Notes: generated by a model from the letters alone, not told the origin. Shown: positions 8,511 to 17,828, numbered from the stretch's first letter. The stretch: DNA of 64,000 nt from Alphaproteobacteria bacterium (GCA_022822665.1 JAJEAR010000076.1:1-64000), one strand, 5' to 3'. A program made the numbers and translations.

Positions 8511-9883
8511 GCTGCGGCCTCGACCATGCGCACCTTGGGGCGCACCAGGTCGCGGTCAACCAGGATCGAGGCGGTATGGATCTGGTCCGTCACCGACTGC
8601 CTGAACCCGCCTCCGGCCGCCGGACCGCTGCAGTACAGGCTCATCAGTTCCTGGTTGATGCGCTCGACCACGGCGCGGTCGGACCCGCGCGAGGCGACCC
8701 GCACCCGGTAATCGCCATCCGCCGGGACCGCGGCCACGGCCGCGGCATCCCCGGCATCGCCGTCATGCACGCTGACCGTACCCAGGATGTCAAACCGGAC
8801 CGGGCAGTTCGTGCCGATATCGCGGCAGCGCTGGCGCACCACATCGACCGCGAGCCGCGCCCGGGCAAGGGCGTTGGGACCGGCATAGCTCAGTTCCGCC
8901 TCCCCCATCCAGCCGCCCTCGACACTGACCGTCGCCTTGAGCGTGTCGGGCCGCGGCCAGCCGCGCGCGCCACTGAGACGGACCCGGTCCGGGCCGATCT
9001 CCTCGACCGTCACCCCGGTGATGTCGAGGATCACGTCGGCGGTGAGATACCGCGCGGGGTCGTGGATCTCGTAGAGCAGCTGTTCCTTGACGGTGCCGGC
9101 GGAGACCAGACCGCCGGTGTTGTCGGCCTTCGAGACCACGACGGTCCCGTCGCGGCCGATCTCGGCAACCGGGAACCCGACCCGGGCCAGGTCGGGCACG
9201 TCCTTGTAGCCGGGGTCCGCGTAGTAGGCACCCGTCACCTGGGCGCCGCATTCGAGCAGATGGCCCGCCATGGTGCCGGCGGCAAGCCGCGACCAGTCAT
9301 CCTCCGCCCAGTCGAACTCGTGCACCAGCGGTCCGAGCACCAGTGCCGGATCGGTGCAGCGTCCGGTCACCACCACGTCGGCTCCCAGCGCCAGCGCCTC
9401 GGCGATCGGGCGTGCGCCCAGGTAGGCATTGGCGGCAACCAGCGGCGCCTCGCCGATCTCAAGCCCCTCGATGGTCGGGTACCGGCGGACTTCGCCTTCG
9501 GACATGACCTCGAGCAGGTCGTCGCCCTCGACGATGCCGATGCGAAGGCCGTCACACCCCTGTTCCGCCGCGATCTCCGCGATCCTGGCTGCGGCCGCGG
9601 CCGGATTGGCGGCGCCAAAGTTCGACACGATCCGGATGCCCGCCGAGTGACAGTCGGCCAGCACCGGCCGGACATAGGCGTCGAGGAACGGCGAGTATCC
9701 GTGCCCGGGATCGGCGCGCCGATGCTTCTGCGCCAGCGCCAGGGTGCGTTCCGCCAGGGATTCGAAGATCAGGTAGCGGGGACCGTCGCGGCGCGCCAGG
9801 GTCTCCACCACCGGTCCGGCCGCGTCGACCCGGTCACCGGAGAATCCGGCACCACATCCGATATGCACGGTATCCACGCCCAC
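8507..9883 (-). CDS. AtuA-family protein (acyclic terpene utilisation, formerly DUF1446)
   Basis: A 458-aa protein that begins VHIGCGAGFSGDRVDAAGPVVE and contains RIVSNFGAANPAAAA and VVTGRCTDPALVLGPL, hallmarks of the AtuA/DUF1446 family first noted in citronellol and geraniol utilisation clusters. The GTG start at 9883 has GGGAGAG about 6 bases upstream. It is the first gene of a four-gene minus-strand unit and is coupled to the small AtuA domain by a 4-base overlap. In this context an acyl- or hydroxyacyl-type substrate is possible, but neither terpene use nor the reaction is shown by the sequence. Confidence 0.88.
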   Translation of the reverse strand: MGVDTVHIGCGAGFSGDRVDAAGPVVETLARRDGPRYLIFESLAERTLALAQKHRRADPGHGYSPFLDAYVRPVLADCHSAGIRIVSNFGAANPAAAAARIAEIAAEQGCDGLRIGIVEGDDLLEVMSEGEVRRYPTIEGLEIGEAPLVAANAYLGARPIAEALALGADVVVTGRCTDPALVLGPLVHEFDWAEDDWSRLAAGTMAGHLLECGAQVTGAYYADPGYKDVPDLARVGFPVAEIGRDGTVVVSKADNTGGLVSAGTVKEQLLYEIHDPARYLTADVILDITGVTVEEIGPDRVRLSGARGWPRPDTLKATVSVEGGWMGEAELSYAGPNALARARLAVDVVRQRCRDIGTNCPVRFDILGTVSVHDGDAGDAAAVAAVPADGDYRVRVASRGSDRAVVERINQELMSLYCSGPAAGGGFRQSVTDQIHTASILVDRDLVRPKVRMVEAAA

Positions 9884-10036
9884 GGCACACTCTCCCGCTG
9901 CATCGCACAGATCTGCCCCGCGGGCATCTAACCAGAAGGCGCCGGTGCGGGCAACGACCGACGCCGTGGACCGGAGCTCCCGGCGGCTATACCGTGACCC
10001 GCGACCGCACCGGACCCGTCACCGAGCGCCCTGCCC

Positions 10037-10948
10037 ATGCCACGGATCAATTGCGCCATCGAACTGCTCGCCCGGGACCAGCCGGTCTACTACACCATGG
10101 TGAGCGAGCTGACCTACCTGCGGGGACTTGTCGAGGCACACAGCTGGGCCGACTACCTGACCATCGATCTCGAGCATCAGCCCTTCGACATGGCCGGACT
10201 GCACGCCTTCATGGCGGGGCTGGTTGCCGGTGGTCCGACCGCGTCCGGCCACCGCACTCCGTGCGTCGTGGTCACACTGCCCATGGACGGATCCAGCGCC
10301 GACGCCGTGCACGCCAACCGCTGGATGATCCAGCAGGCCCTGGCCGCCGGTGTCCACGGGCTGCTGCTGTGCCACGCCGAATGCCCGGAGGCGGTGAGCG
10401 CCTTCGTGGAGGGTGCACGCTACCCGTTCCGGTCTGCCGGGGTCGGCGATGGACTGGGCGAAGGCCGGCGCGGCTCCGGCGGCCAGCACACGGCGGCCCG
10501 GACCTGGGGCATCCCGGTTGCGGAGTATCTCCGGCGCGCCGATCCCTGGCCTCTCGATCCCGCCGGCGAACTGATGCTCGGGCTGAAGATCGAGAACCGC
10601 CGCGCCCTCGAGCGCGCCGAGGCCTGCCTCGCCGTGCCCGGGATCGCCTTTGCCGAGTGGGGTCCGGGCGACATGGGGATGTCGCTCGGGCACGAGGATG
10701 CCCACGACCCGCCCTGGCCGGCCGACATGCTCGCCGCGCGGAGCCGGGTCAAGGCGGCATGCGACCGGGCCGGTGTCGCGTTTCTGGACATCATGCAGGC
10801 CGATACCGTCACCGGGCTCATCGACGAGGGTGTCAGGATCGGTGCCGCGACCGCCGAGGTCGCGGCCATCGGACGCCGCCACGTGGCGGGGAATGCCGTC
10901 AGGACGGGGCCCAGCCGGCAAACCGGCCCGGCCACGCCTGCGGAATGA
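10037..10948 (+). CDS. HpcH/HpaI-family aldolase (citrate lyase superfamily)
   Basis: Class II aldolases of this family cleave 4-hydroxy-2-oxoacids with a divalent metal. The 303-aa product shows the TIM-barrel motifs TIDLEHQPFD near residue 50, the metal-binding Glu in LKIENRRALE and Asp in WGPGDMGMSLG. These match the E...GPxDL pattern of HpaI/YfaU enzymes. A TATACC hexamer at 9988-9993 is a possible -10. Its last 50 bases overlap the 3' end of the convergent D-2-hydroxyacid dehydrogenase gene. A partner enzyme that reduces or oxidises the 2-oxoacid product would fit, but the two are on opposite strands. Confidence 0.85.
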   Translation: MPRINCAIELLARDQPVYYTMVSELTYLRGLVEAHSWADYLTIDLEHQPFDMAGLHAFMAGLVAGGPTASGHRTPCVVVTLPMDGSSADAVHANRWMIQQALAAGVHGLLLCHAECPEAVSAFVEGARYPFRSAGVGDGLGEGRRGSGGQHTAARTWGIPVAEYLRRADPWPLDPAGELMLGLKIENRRALERAEACLAVPGIAFAEWGPGDMGMSLGHEDAHDPPWPADMLAARSRVKAACDRAGVAFLDIMQADTVTGLIDEGVRIGAATAEVAAIGRRHVAGNAVRTGPSRQTGPATPAE

Positions 10949-11873
10949 CCATAGAGCGCGGTGGCCCGCCACCGATGACCTGACCGATCTGGTCGGCAAC
11001 CCCGTGCATCATGGCGTGGATCCCGCGATCGGTCCCGGACGCGATGTGCGGTGTCACGATGACATTCTTCATCGACAGCAGCGGGTTGTCGGGCAGCGGC
11101 GGCTCGGGGTCGGTCACGTCGAGCGCGGCACCGGCGAGGTGGCCATCCCTGAGCACCCTGATCAGTGCCGCCTCGTCGAGAACCGGACCGCGCGACGCGT
11201 TGACCAGGTAGCCGCCCTGCGGGATCAGCCGCAGCTCCCGTTCCGAGACCAGGTGACGGGTCTCCGGCTGCAGCGGGACATGCAGGGTCACGAAGGTGGA
11301 GCCGGAGAACACGGCATCGAAACTGTCGGTCAGTGTCACGCCGTCGGGCGTCTCGCCGCCGGGATCGACAAACGGGTCGTGCACGACCACCTCCATCCCG
11401 AGGCCGAGGGCGCAGATCGCGGCGACCCGACGGCCGATCCGGCCATAGCCGAGAACGCCCAGGGTGCGGCCGAGCAGTTCGGTGCCGCGCATGTCGATCC
11501 GCTCGATGCTGTCGTCGCCGCGCAGGAACCGGTCGCCCGTCATCACCCGTGCCGCCATCGCCATCAGCAGGGCCACCGCGTGCTCGGCGGTGGACTCGGT
11601 CGGCGCGTCAGGGTTGTGGATGACGATGATCCCCCGTTCGGCGGCGGCCGCGACATCGATCTTGTCGACGCCGATGCCGGGGGTGGCGACCATCTTCAGC
11701 CGCTCGCCCGCGCGGTCCAGGAAGTCCGCGTCCACCCGCTGCGGCCCGACCACCAGGATGTCGGCGTCGGTCACCTGCCCGAGGTCGGGGTCGATCACGA
11801 CCTCGGCCATCTCCCTGATCCGCCCGGTCGCCCCCATCGGCAGCTCGTACTGCATGACCACTCGCACCGGCAT
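10899..11873 (-). CDS. D-2-hydroxyacid dehydrogenase (NAD-dependent)
   Basis: This 324-aa enzyme interconverts D-2-hydroxyacids and 2-oxoacids. It has the NAD motif GYGRIGRRVAAI, the substrate-binding and catalytic Arg in NASRGPVLDE, and the catalytic His in VTPHIAS. This is the standard layout of the phosphoglycerate/hydroxypyruvate dehydrogenase family. The ATG at 11873 follows GGAGG by 5 bases; the longer open frame to 11933 lacks a ribosome site. The substrate is unknown. The gene ends inside the convergent aldolase gene (50-base overlap), so the two mRNAs are complementary at their 3' ends. Confidence 0.92.
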   Translation of the reverse strand: MPVRVVMQYELPMGATGRIREMAEVVIDPDLGQVTDADILVVGPQRVDADFLDRAGERLKMVATPGIGVDKIDVAAAAERGIIVIHNPDAPTESTAEHAVALLMAMAARVMTGDRFLRGDDSIERIDMRGTELLGRTLGVLGYGRIGRRVAAICALGLGMEVVVHDPFVDPGGETPDGVTLTDSFDAVFSGSTFVTLHVPLQPETRHLVSERELRLIPQGGYLVNASRGPVLDEAALIRVLRDGHLAGAALDVTDPEPPLPDNPLLSMKNVIVTPHIASGTDRGIHAMMHGVADQIGQVIGGGPPRSMVIPQAWPGRFAGWAPS

Positions 11874-12040
11874 GTCGTCCTCCGTTCCCCTTGCTGGCAC
11901 GCCACCGGAGCCGGGGCGCTGGAGCGCGAGCATAGCGTGCCGGCGAGCGCCCCTGCACCCCGCATCGGGCGGGGCCGTGACAGCAGGCCTGTTCCGTGCA
12001 TCATGCGCACCGCGGCTGACAGGCGAACGGGAGACCCGCG

Positions 12041-13051
12041 ATGAGACGCGCCACCACGGTCGGCTTGGCCGGCGACCGGTTCCTCATAAACGGCGAGCCC
12101 ACCTACGCCGGGCGCGGGCGGGTGGAGGGCCTGATGCTCAACGCCCGCATGGTCCAGGGAATATTCGACGACCTGAACCCGGGGACCCGCGGGCGCTGGG
12201 CCTATCCGGACGGTCCGTGGGACGCGCGGCGCAACACCGAGGAGTTCGTTGCCGCGATGCCGGAGTGGCGGGCATCCGGCCTGGTGTGCTTCACGCTCAA
12301 CCTGCAGGGCGGCAGTCCCGAGGGCTACAGCCGGGAACAGCCCTGGCACAACTCGGCCTTTCGTGGCGACGGGACGCTGCGCGTCGACTACCTCGAGCGC
12401 CTGGACATGATCCTGCACCGCGCCGACGAGCTCGGCATGGTGGTCATTCTGGGGCTGTTCTACTTCGGCCAGGACCGGCGGCTGGCCGACGAGACCGCTG
12501 TGGTCACGGCCGTCGACCAGGCCACCGACTGGCTGCTGGCGAACGACTGGCGCAACGTGCTGGTCGAGGTCGCCAACGAGGCCGATGTCGGGCGCTACCA
12601 CCACGCGATCCTCCGGGCGGAGCGGTGCCATGAACTGATCGGGCGGATTCGCGAGCGTTCCGGCGGCGCCCTGCTCGCGAGCACCAGCCTGCGGGGCGGC
12701 AGCATCCCGGGCGAAGCGATCGTGCGCGAATCGGATTTCCTGCTGCTGCACGGCAACCGGGTCGGCGGTCCCGACGAGATCCGCCGCATGGTGCGCGAGT
12801 GCCGCGACGACCCCGCCTACCGCGGCCAGCCGATCCTGTTCAACGAGGACGACCATTTCGACTTCGAGCTCGACGACAACCACTTCCTCGCCGCCGTCGG
12901 CGAGTACGCCGGATGGGGGTACTTCGACTACCGGTTTCCCGGCGAGGGCCACGATGACGGTTTCCAGTCGGTCCCCGTCAACTGGCGGGCGGGGTCCGAT
13001 CGAAAGCGCGGCTTCTTCCGCCTGCTGGCCCGGCTCACCGGGCACGACTGA
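12041..13051 (+). CDS. Putative (beta/alpha)8 glycoside hydrolase-like protein
   Basis: A 336-aa cytoplasmic-looking protein without a signal peptide. It begins with GDRFLINGEPTYAGR, a phrase common at the start of GH5-like and related barrel glycosidases. VLVEVANEADVGRY supplies an Asn-Glu pair typical of clan GH-A acid/base residues. LFNEDDHFD carries a second acidic cluster at the expected nucleophile distance. Family membership is inferred from these motifs alone. The ATG at 12041 has GGGAGA upstream. It ends 95 bases before a sugar ABC importer on the same strand, so an intracellular sugar or glycoside substrate is plausible. Confidence 0.65.
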   Translation: MRRATTVGLAGDRFLINGEPTYAGRGRVEGLMLNARMVQGIFDDLNPGTRGRWAYPDGPWDARRNTEEFVAAMPEWRASGLVCFTLNLQGGSPEGYSREQPWHNSAFRGDGTLRVDYLERLDMILHRADELGMVVILGLFYFGQDRRLADETAVVTAVDQATDWLLANDWRNVLVEVANEADVGRYHHAILRAERCHELIGRIRERSGGALLASTSLRGGSIPGEAIVRESDFLLLHGNRVGGPDEIRRMVRECRDDPAYRGQPILFNEDDHFDFELDDNHFLAAVGEYAGWGYFDYRFPGEGHDDGFQSVPVNWRAGSDRKRGFFRLLARLTGHD

Positions 13052-13146
13052 GCCGCGACAACCGATTGCCTTGCCCGCGATAACCCGCGTAAGGTTCCCG
13101 GCAAGGGACGGAGTGCGTTCCGCCTGTCCGAGAGGAGACGGTATCT

Positions 13147-14442
13147 ATGCAGAAGAAGATCACGCAACGCGGGTCCGGTGTCACACGCCGCGACTTCATC
13201 GCAACCACCTCCGCCGCGGGTGTTGCGGCAACGGCGTTCCTTGGCGGCAAGGCGCCGGCCTTCGCGTCAAACCACAAGCTGCACTACCTGCAGTGGAGCA
13301 GCTTCATTCCGGATGCGGACGCCGAGATCCGGCGCCAGGTCGAGGAATTCAGCAAGGCCGCCGGCGTTGAGGTCACGGTCGAGATGATCAACCAGAACGA
13401 CATGACCCCGCGGATTACCGCCGCGATCGAGAGCGGCGAGGGTGCGGATGTCATGCTGCTGATCAACAACCAGCCGCACCTGTTCGCCAACGGGCTGGTC
13501 GATCACGGTGCGCTGATGTCGGAGCTTGCCGGCGGCGACATCTACGACTGGGCCAACGGCGCGGTGACCGTCGATGGCGTCGCGCGTGCCGTGCCGCTGT
13601 TCAACATCGGCAACGCCATCGTCTACCGCAAGGACGTGTTCGACGAACTCGGGCTATCGGCGCCCAACACCTGGGACGAGTACCTCGAGGTCGGCCGGGC
13701 CCTGAAGAACAACAACCTGCCGGTCGGACAGACGCTCGGCCACACCTTCGGCGATGCCCCGTCCTTTGCCTACCCGCTGCTGTGGAGCTTCGGTGGCATG
13801 GAGGTCGACGCCTCCGGCAAGGTGGTGGTCAACTCGGCCGAAACCCACCAGGCACTGGCCTTTGCCAAGGAGTTCTGGGAAGCCGCGTGCGACCCGGGAG
13901 GACTTGCCTGGGACGACACCAGCAACAACCGGGCATTCCTGGGCCAGACCATCGGTGCGACCCTGAACGGGGCCAGCATCTACTTCGTCGCCAGGCGCAA
14001 ATTCCCGGACCTCGCCGACAAGCTCGCGCACGTCAACAATCCCGAGGGCCCCGGCGGGCGCTACCACGTGATCGGGCCGCGCAGCCCGGCGATCATGAAG
14101 TACTCGGAGGAACAGGACGCGGCCGCGGACTTCATCCGCTTCATGTTCCAGGATGACAACTTCAGCCAGTTCATCACCGTCAACAGCGGTTACGTGCAGG
14201 GGCTGACGCCGAAGTGGGAGAATCACCCGGTGTGGGATTCCGACCCGGCGCTCAAGATCTTCAGCACCAATGCCAAGTACGGGCGCAGCTACGGCCATGC
14301 CGGTCCGTGGAACCGCGCCTCGGGCGAGGTCGCCGAGAAATACATCGTCGTCGACATGTTTGCCCGCGCCGTCCAGGGCGAGGATCCGAAGGAGATCGCG
14401 GCCTGGGGGCAGAAGGAAATGGAAAACGTCTACGGCGCCTGA
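13147..14442 (+). CDS. Sugar ABC transporter substrate-binding protein (family 1, Tat-exported)
   Basis: The periplasmic binding protein of a carbohydrate ABC importer. The 431-aa precursor opens with a twin-arginine signal (TRRDFIATTSAAG, cleavage after PAFA near residue 39). The mature part has the family-1 layout, including 'PLFNIGNAIVYRKDVFDELG' near residue 157 and a late ligand-lobe segment. It is followed by a strong hairpin (14452-14481) and then two permeases and an ATPase on the same strand. The ligand is not known; the glycosidase-like gene upstream supports a sugar. Confidence 0.93.
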   Translation: MQKKITQRGSGVTRRDFIATTSAAGVAATAFLGGKAPAFASNHKLHYLQWSSFIPDADAEIRRQVEEFSKAAGVEVTVEMINQNDMTPRITAAIESGEGADVMLLINNQPHLFANGLVDHGALMSELAGGDIYDWANGAVTVDGVARAVPLFNIGNAIVYRKDVFDELGLSAPNTWDEYLEVGRALKNNNLPVGQTLGHTFGDAPSFAYPLLWSFGGMEVDASGKVVVNSAETHQALAFAKEFWEAACDPGGLAWDDTSNNRAFLGQTIGATLNGASIYFVARRKFPDLADKLAHVNNPEGPGGRYHVIGPRSPAIMKYSEEQDAAADFIRFMFQDDNFSQFITVNSGYVQGLTPKWENHPVWDSDPALKIFSTNAKYGRSYGHAGPWNRASGEVAEKYIVVDMFARAVQGEDPKEIAAWGQKEMENVYGA

Positions 14443-14451
14443 CGCCTGAAC

Positions 14452-14481
14452 GGCCCGCGGCGGTTTCGACCGCTGCGGGCC
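14452..14481 (+). terminator. Intercistronic hairpin with UUCG loop after the sugar-binding protein gene
   Basis: The arms GGCCCGCGGCGGT and ACCGCTGCGGGCC form 13 pairs (one G-U) around a TTCG loop. There is no T-run after it, so it is unlikely to be a full intrinsic terminator. A hairpin in this place usually protects the upstream mRNA or damps read-through, giving more binding protein than permease. The pairing is directly visible; the role is inferred. Confidence 0.75.
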
Positions 14482-14530
14482 CACATTCTGACCGGCCGGC
14501 ACATCCACCAACCGGGTTGGCAACACTGCG

Positions 14531-15502
14531 ATGACAACACCGCAGCCGGTGAACGCGCCTTCGCTCTGGGCCAGGTTCGCCACCTCTCTCGAAGACCAGC
14601 GTGTGCTCGGCTACGTGCTGATGGCGCCGGCGCTGCTGCTCATCGTCATCTTCATCGCCTACCCGTTCGTGCTGGGCGTGTGGATGTCGCTCACCGACAA
14701 GATCGTCGGCACGCCGGGCACCTACATCGGACTCGGCAACTACGAACGGCTGTTCGCCAGCGACATCTTCCTGACCGCGGCATGGAACACGGTGTTCTTC
14801 ACCACGGTGGCCACCGTCTTCAAGGCGGTGCTGGGCATGTGGCTCGCCGTGCTGCTCAACCGCAGGTTCCGGTTCGCCAACATCACCCGGGCATCGGTCC
14901 TGCTGCCGTTCATCGTGCCCACGGTGCTCAGCACGCTGGCGTGGCTGTGGATGTTCGATGCCACCTTCAGCGTCTTCAACTGGACCCTGCGCTGGATGTG
15001 GCAGATGGAAATCAGCATCCTCGGCCTGGTCCTGAAGGAGAACTGGGGATTCTTCCGCGGTCCGCTGTGGCTCGGCGATCCCGACCTGGCCATGGCCTCG
15101 GTGATCCTGGTCAACGTCTGGCGCGGCCTGCCGTTCTTCGCCATCTCGTTCCTGGCGGGACTGCAGACCATCCCGCCCGACTTGTATGACGCCGCCGACA
15201 TCGACGGGGCGAGCGGCTGGAAGAAGTTCTGGCACGTGACCCTGCCGCTGATCAAACCGGTCGCGATCGTGGTGATCGTGTTCTCCATCGTCGTGACCTT
15301 CGCCGACTTCCAGCTGGTCTACATCCTCACGCGAGGCGGCCCGAACAACGAGACCCACCTGCTGGCGACGCTCGCCTACCAGCTCGGCATGGGCTCGGGG
15401 AACATCGGACAGGGCGCGGCCGTCGCGCTGTTCATGCTGCCGATCCTCGCGGTGGTCATCATCTTCCAGCTCTGGTACCTGCGACGCGAAGGGGTGCGAT
15501 AG
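14531..15502 (+). CDS. Sugar ABC transporter permease 1 (MalF/UgpA type)
   Basis: A 323-aa inner-membrane permease with six predicted membrane segments (the first is about 32-55). It carries the cytoplasmic EAA loop, seen as DLYDAADIDGASGWKKFWHV followed by TLPLIKP. It starts at ATG 14531, 88 bases after the binding protein, and is followed 2 bases later by the second permease. With the genes at 13147, 15505 and 16591 it makes a complete CUT1-type importer. Confidence 0.93.
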   Translation: MTTPQPVNAPSLWARFATSLEDQRVLGYVLMAPALLLIVIFIAYPFVLGVWMSLTDKIVGTPGTYIGLGNYERLFASDIFLTAAWNTVFFTTVATVFKAVLGMWLAVLLNRRFRFANITRASVLLPFIVPTVLSTLAWLWMFDATFSVFNWTLRWMWQMEISILGLVLKENWGFFRGPLWLGDPDLAMASVILVNVWRGLPFFAISFLAGLQTIPPDLYDAADIDGASGWKKFWHVTLPLIKPVAIVVIVFSIVVTFADFQLVYILTRGGPNNETHLLATLAYQLGMGSGNIGQGAAVALFMLPILAVVIIFQLWYLRREGVR

Positions 15503-15504
15503 CC

Positions 15505-16353
15505 ATGAACGCCATGGTCGGCGAAACCTATGTCCGGCGGCTCGTGATCTTCTACATTCCGCTGTTCATGTTCGTGTTCGTAATGCTGTTTCCCTTCGCG
15601 TGGATGCTGATCACCTCGATCAAGCCGGATGCCGAGCTGTACAATCCGCGCATCTCGCCCTTCATCGTGCGCGAACCGACACTCGAGCACTGGGAGAGCC
15701 TGTTCGGCACCACCCTGTTCATCCGGTGGGCGATCAACACGCTGTGGGTCGCCATCGCCTCGACGGCGGTGTCGCTGTTCGCCGGCGTGCTCGCCGGCTA
15801 CGCCCTGTCACGCCTGGTGTTCCGGGGCTCGACCCTGTTCGGCATCATGATCTTCGTGACCTACCTGGTGCCGCCGACGCTGCTGTTCATCCCGCTGACC
15901 GGGGTGGTGACGTGGATGGGACTGCAGGACACCACCTGGTCGCTGATCTTCACCTACCCGACCTTCCTGGTGCCGTTCTGCACCTGGCTGCTGATGGGGT
16001 ACTTCCAGACCATCCCGAAGGAACTGGAGGAGTGCGCCCGCATCGACGGCGCGACGCGGCTGCAGGCGATGTCGCGCATCGTCATCCCCCTTGCGGTCCC
16101 GGGGATCCTGTCGGCCGGGATCTTCGCCTTCACGCTGTCGTGGAACGAGTTCCTCTATGCCCTCGTGTTCATCCACTCGCCCGAGAACAAGACCATTCCG
16201 GTCGGTGTGACCAGCGAGCTGATCAAGGGTGACGTGTTCTTCTGGGGAGCGCTGATGGCCGGCGCCCTGTTCGGCTCGGTCCCGGTGGCGGTGGTCTACT
16301 CCTTCTTCGTCGAACACTACGTGTCGGGCATGACCGGCGCGGTGAAGGGATAG
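15505..16353 (+). CDS. Sugar ABC transporter permease 2 (MalG/UgpE type)
   Basis: A 282-aa permease with hydrophobic segments starting near residue 15. Its EAA loop reads ELEECARIDGATRLQAMSRI followed by VIPLAVPGI, and the C-terminus (FFVEHYVSGMTGAVKG) is typical of MalG-like subunits. It is 2 bases downstream of permease 1 and would pair with it as a heterodimer. The ATPase gene starts 237 bases further on; the gap has no convincing gene. Confidence 0.93.
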   Translation: MNAMVGETYVRRLVIFYIPLFMFVFVMLFPFAWMLITSIKPDAELYNPRISPFIVREPTLEHWESLFGTTLFIRWAINTLWVAIASTAVSLFAGVLAGYALSRLVFRGSTLFGIMIFVTYLVPPTLLFIPLTGVVTWMGLQDTTWSLIFTYPTFLVPFCTWLLMGYFQTIPKELEECARIDGATRLQAMSRIVIPLAVPGILSAGIFAFTLSWNEFLYALVFIHSPENKTIPVGVTSELIKGDVFFWGALMAGALFGSVPVAVVYSFFVEHYVSGMTGAVKG

Positions 16354-16590
16354 GGGAGCATGCCGTTGACCGAACCGACTTCGCCCGCCGGCACCGCCGG
16401 TGTTCGAAACGGCGCCATGTGGCCCATGCCGCGTGGAACGGCCCGCACTGGCGATGACGGGGTGCCGGGCATCGGCACATCGGCAGGGCGCGGCGAGCCG
16501 GCCGCCCCGGCGATCCGCGAAAACACGCCGCCAGCACCGGAACGCAGCGCGTTCGGGTCAACGGCACCAAGTCCCGGGGGATAAGGCTCG

Positions 16591-17688
16591 ATGGCACAGA
16601 TCCTGCTCAAAGACCTGCGCAAGACCTACGACCAGACCGAGGCGGTCCGCGGCATCAACCTGGACATCGAACACAACGAGTTCGTGGTCCTCGTGGGCCC
16701 GTCGGGCTGCGGCAAGACCACGACACTGCGAATGATCGCCGGTCTCGAGGAGATCACCGACGGCGTGATCCTGATCGGGGACCGGGTGATCAACAACGTT
16801 CCGCCGAAGGACCGCGACATCGCGATGGTGTTCCAGAACTATGCGCTGTACCCGCACATGACGGTCGAGGAGAACATGTCCTTCGGCCTGCGCCTGCGCA
16901 AGGTCCCGCGCGACGAGATCGGCCGGCGCGTGTCGCATGCCGCCGGGATCCTCAACATCGGCGAGTTGCTGCAGCGCCGCCCCAAGCAGCTTTCCGGCGG
17001 CCAGCGCCAGCGCGTCGCCATGGGTCGGGCCATCGTGCGCAACCCGCAGGCCTTCCTGTTCGACGAACCGCTGTCCAACCTCGATGCCAAGCTGCGGGTG
17101 CAGATGCGCACCGAGATCAAGAAGATCCACCAGCGGGTGCAGACCACGGTGGTCTACGTCACCCACGACCAGGTCGAGGCGATGACGCTCGCCGACCGGA
17201 TCGTGGTGATGAACCACGGCATCATCGAGCAGGTGGGCACGCCGCAGGAGATGTACGAGGCGCCGCTGACCCGGTTCGTCGCCGGGTTCATCGGCTCGCC
17301 GGCCATGAACTTCATCCCGTGCCGCGTCGTCAACGCCGGCTCCGGCCTGGGCGTGCGCCTGTCCGACGACATCACCCTTGCCCTTCCCGATGTCCAGGCC
17401 GACCGCTACCGCGGCCATGTCGACCGTCCGCTGATCTTCGGCATCCGGCCCGAGCACATGACCGAGCAACGCCAGCACACCAACGCGCAGCAGATCGACT
17501 TCTCGTGCACGGTCTCGGTGCTCGAGCCCATGGGTGTCGACACCATGGTGTTCGTCGAGATCGACGGCACCGAGGTCACGGCGCGGGCCGCCCCGAGGTC
17601 GGTCAGTCCCGTGGGCGCGGAAATGGCCTTCACCATCGACATGAACAACATGCACCTGATCGATCCCGAGACCGACCGGGTCATCTAG
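16591..17688 (+). CDS. Sugar ABC transporter ATP-binding protein (UgpC/MsmK type)
   Basis: A 365-aa ATPase that energises the sugar importer. It has Walker [10 protein letters not shown], the Q-loop [13 protein letters not shown], the ABC signature [17 protein letters not shown], Walker [15 protein letters not shown] and the switch His in VTHDQVEAM. The C-terminal TOBE-like regulatory region contains FGIRPEHM. It ends 140 bases before hpf; a 9-bp inverted repeat begins 4 bases after the stop. It is the last gene of the 13147-17688 importer operon. Confidence 0.95.
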   Translation: MAQILLKDLRKTYDQTEAVRGINLDIEHNEFVVLVGPSGCGKTTTLRMIAGLEEITDGVILIGDRVINNVPPKDRDIAMVFQNYALYPHMTVEENMSFGLRLRKVPRDEIGRRVSHAAGILNIGELLQRRPKQLSGGQRQRVAMGRAIVRNPQAFLFDEPLSNLDAKLRVQMRTEIKKIHQRVQTTVVYVTHDQVEAMTLADRIVVMNHGIIEQVGTPQEMYEAPLTRFVAGFIGSPAMNFIPCRVVNAGSGLGVRLSDDITLALPDVQADRYRGHVDRPLIFGIRPEHMTEQRQHTNAQQIDFSCTVSVLEPMGVDTMVFVEIDGTEVTARAAPRSVSPVGAEMAFTIDMNNMHLIDPETDRVI

Positions 17689-17691
17689 CCG

Positions 17692-17733
17692 CGGATCGGT
17701 CCAGACTGCTTGACAGGCACCGGCACCGATCCG
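17692..17733 (+). repeat. 9-bp perfect inverted repeat between the sugar ABC operon and hpf
   Basis: CGGATCGGT (17692-17700) and ACCGATCCG (17725-17733) are exact reverse complements separated by 24 bases. The repeat flanks the -35 hexamer of the candidate hpf promoter and its right arm touches the -10 region. It could be a two-site operator or a weak terminator stem for the ABC operon; no T-run follows. Confidence 0.6.
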
Positions 17734-17740
17734 TAAGAAT
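17710..17740 (+). promoter_or_regulatory. Candidate promoter of hpf-ptsN
   Basis: A perfect TTGACA (17710-17715) is followed by AAGAAT (17735-17740) after 19 bases, or by TAAGAA after 18. It lies 89 bases before hpf and sits inside the 9-bp inverted repeat. No sigma-54 site (TGGCAC-N5-TTGC) was recognised here. Confidence 0.4.
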
Positions 17741-17828
17741 TTGACGGACAAAGCATGGGCGCCGAACCGGTGTTTTCAGCGAACGGCCGGAGGCACGGCC
17801 CCGGGAAACTCAACGGTGAACGGACATC

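Noticed and set aside
16360-16584. 74-codon open frame between the second sugar permease and the ATPase
   Set aside because: The ribosome site GGGGAG is only one base from the ATG and the product is a low-complexity Pro/Ala/Gly sequence with no fold signals.
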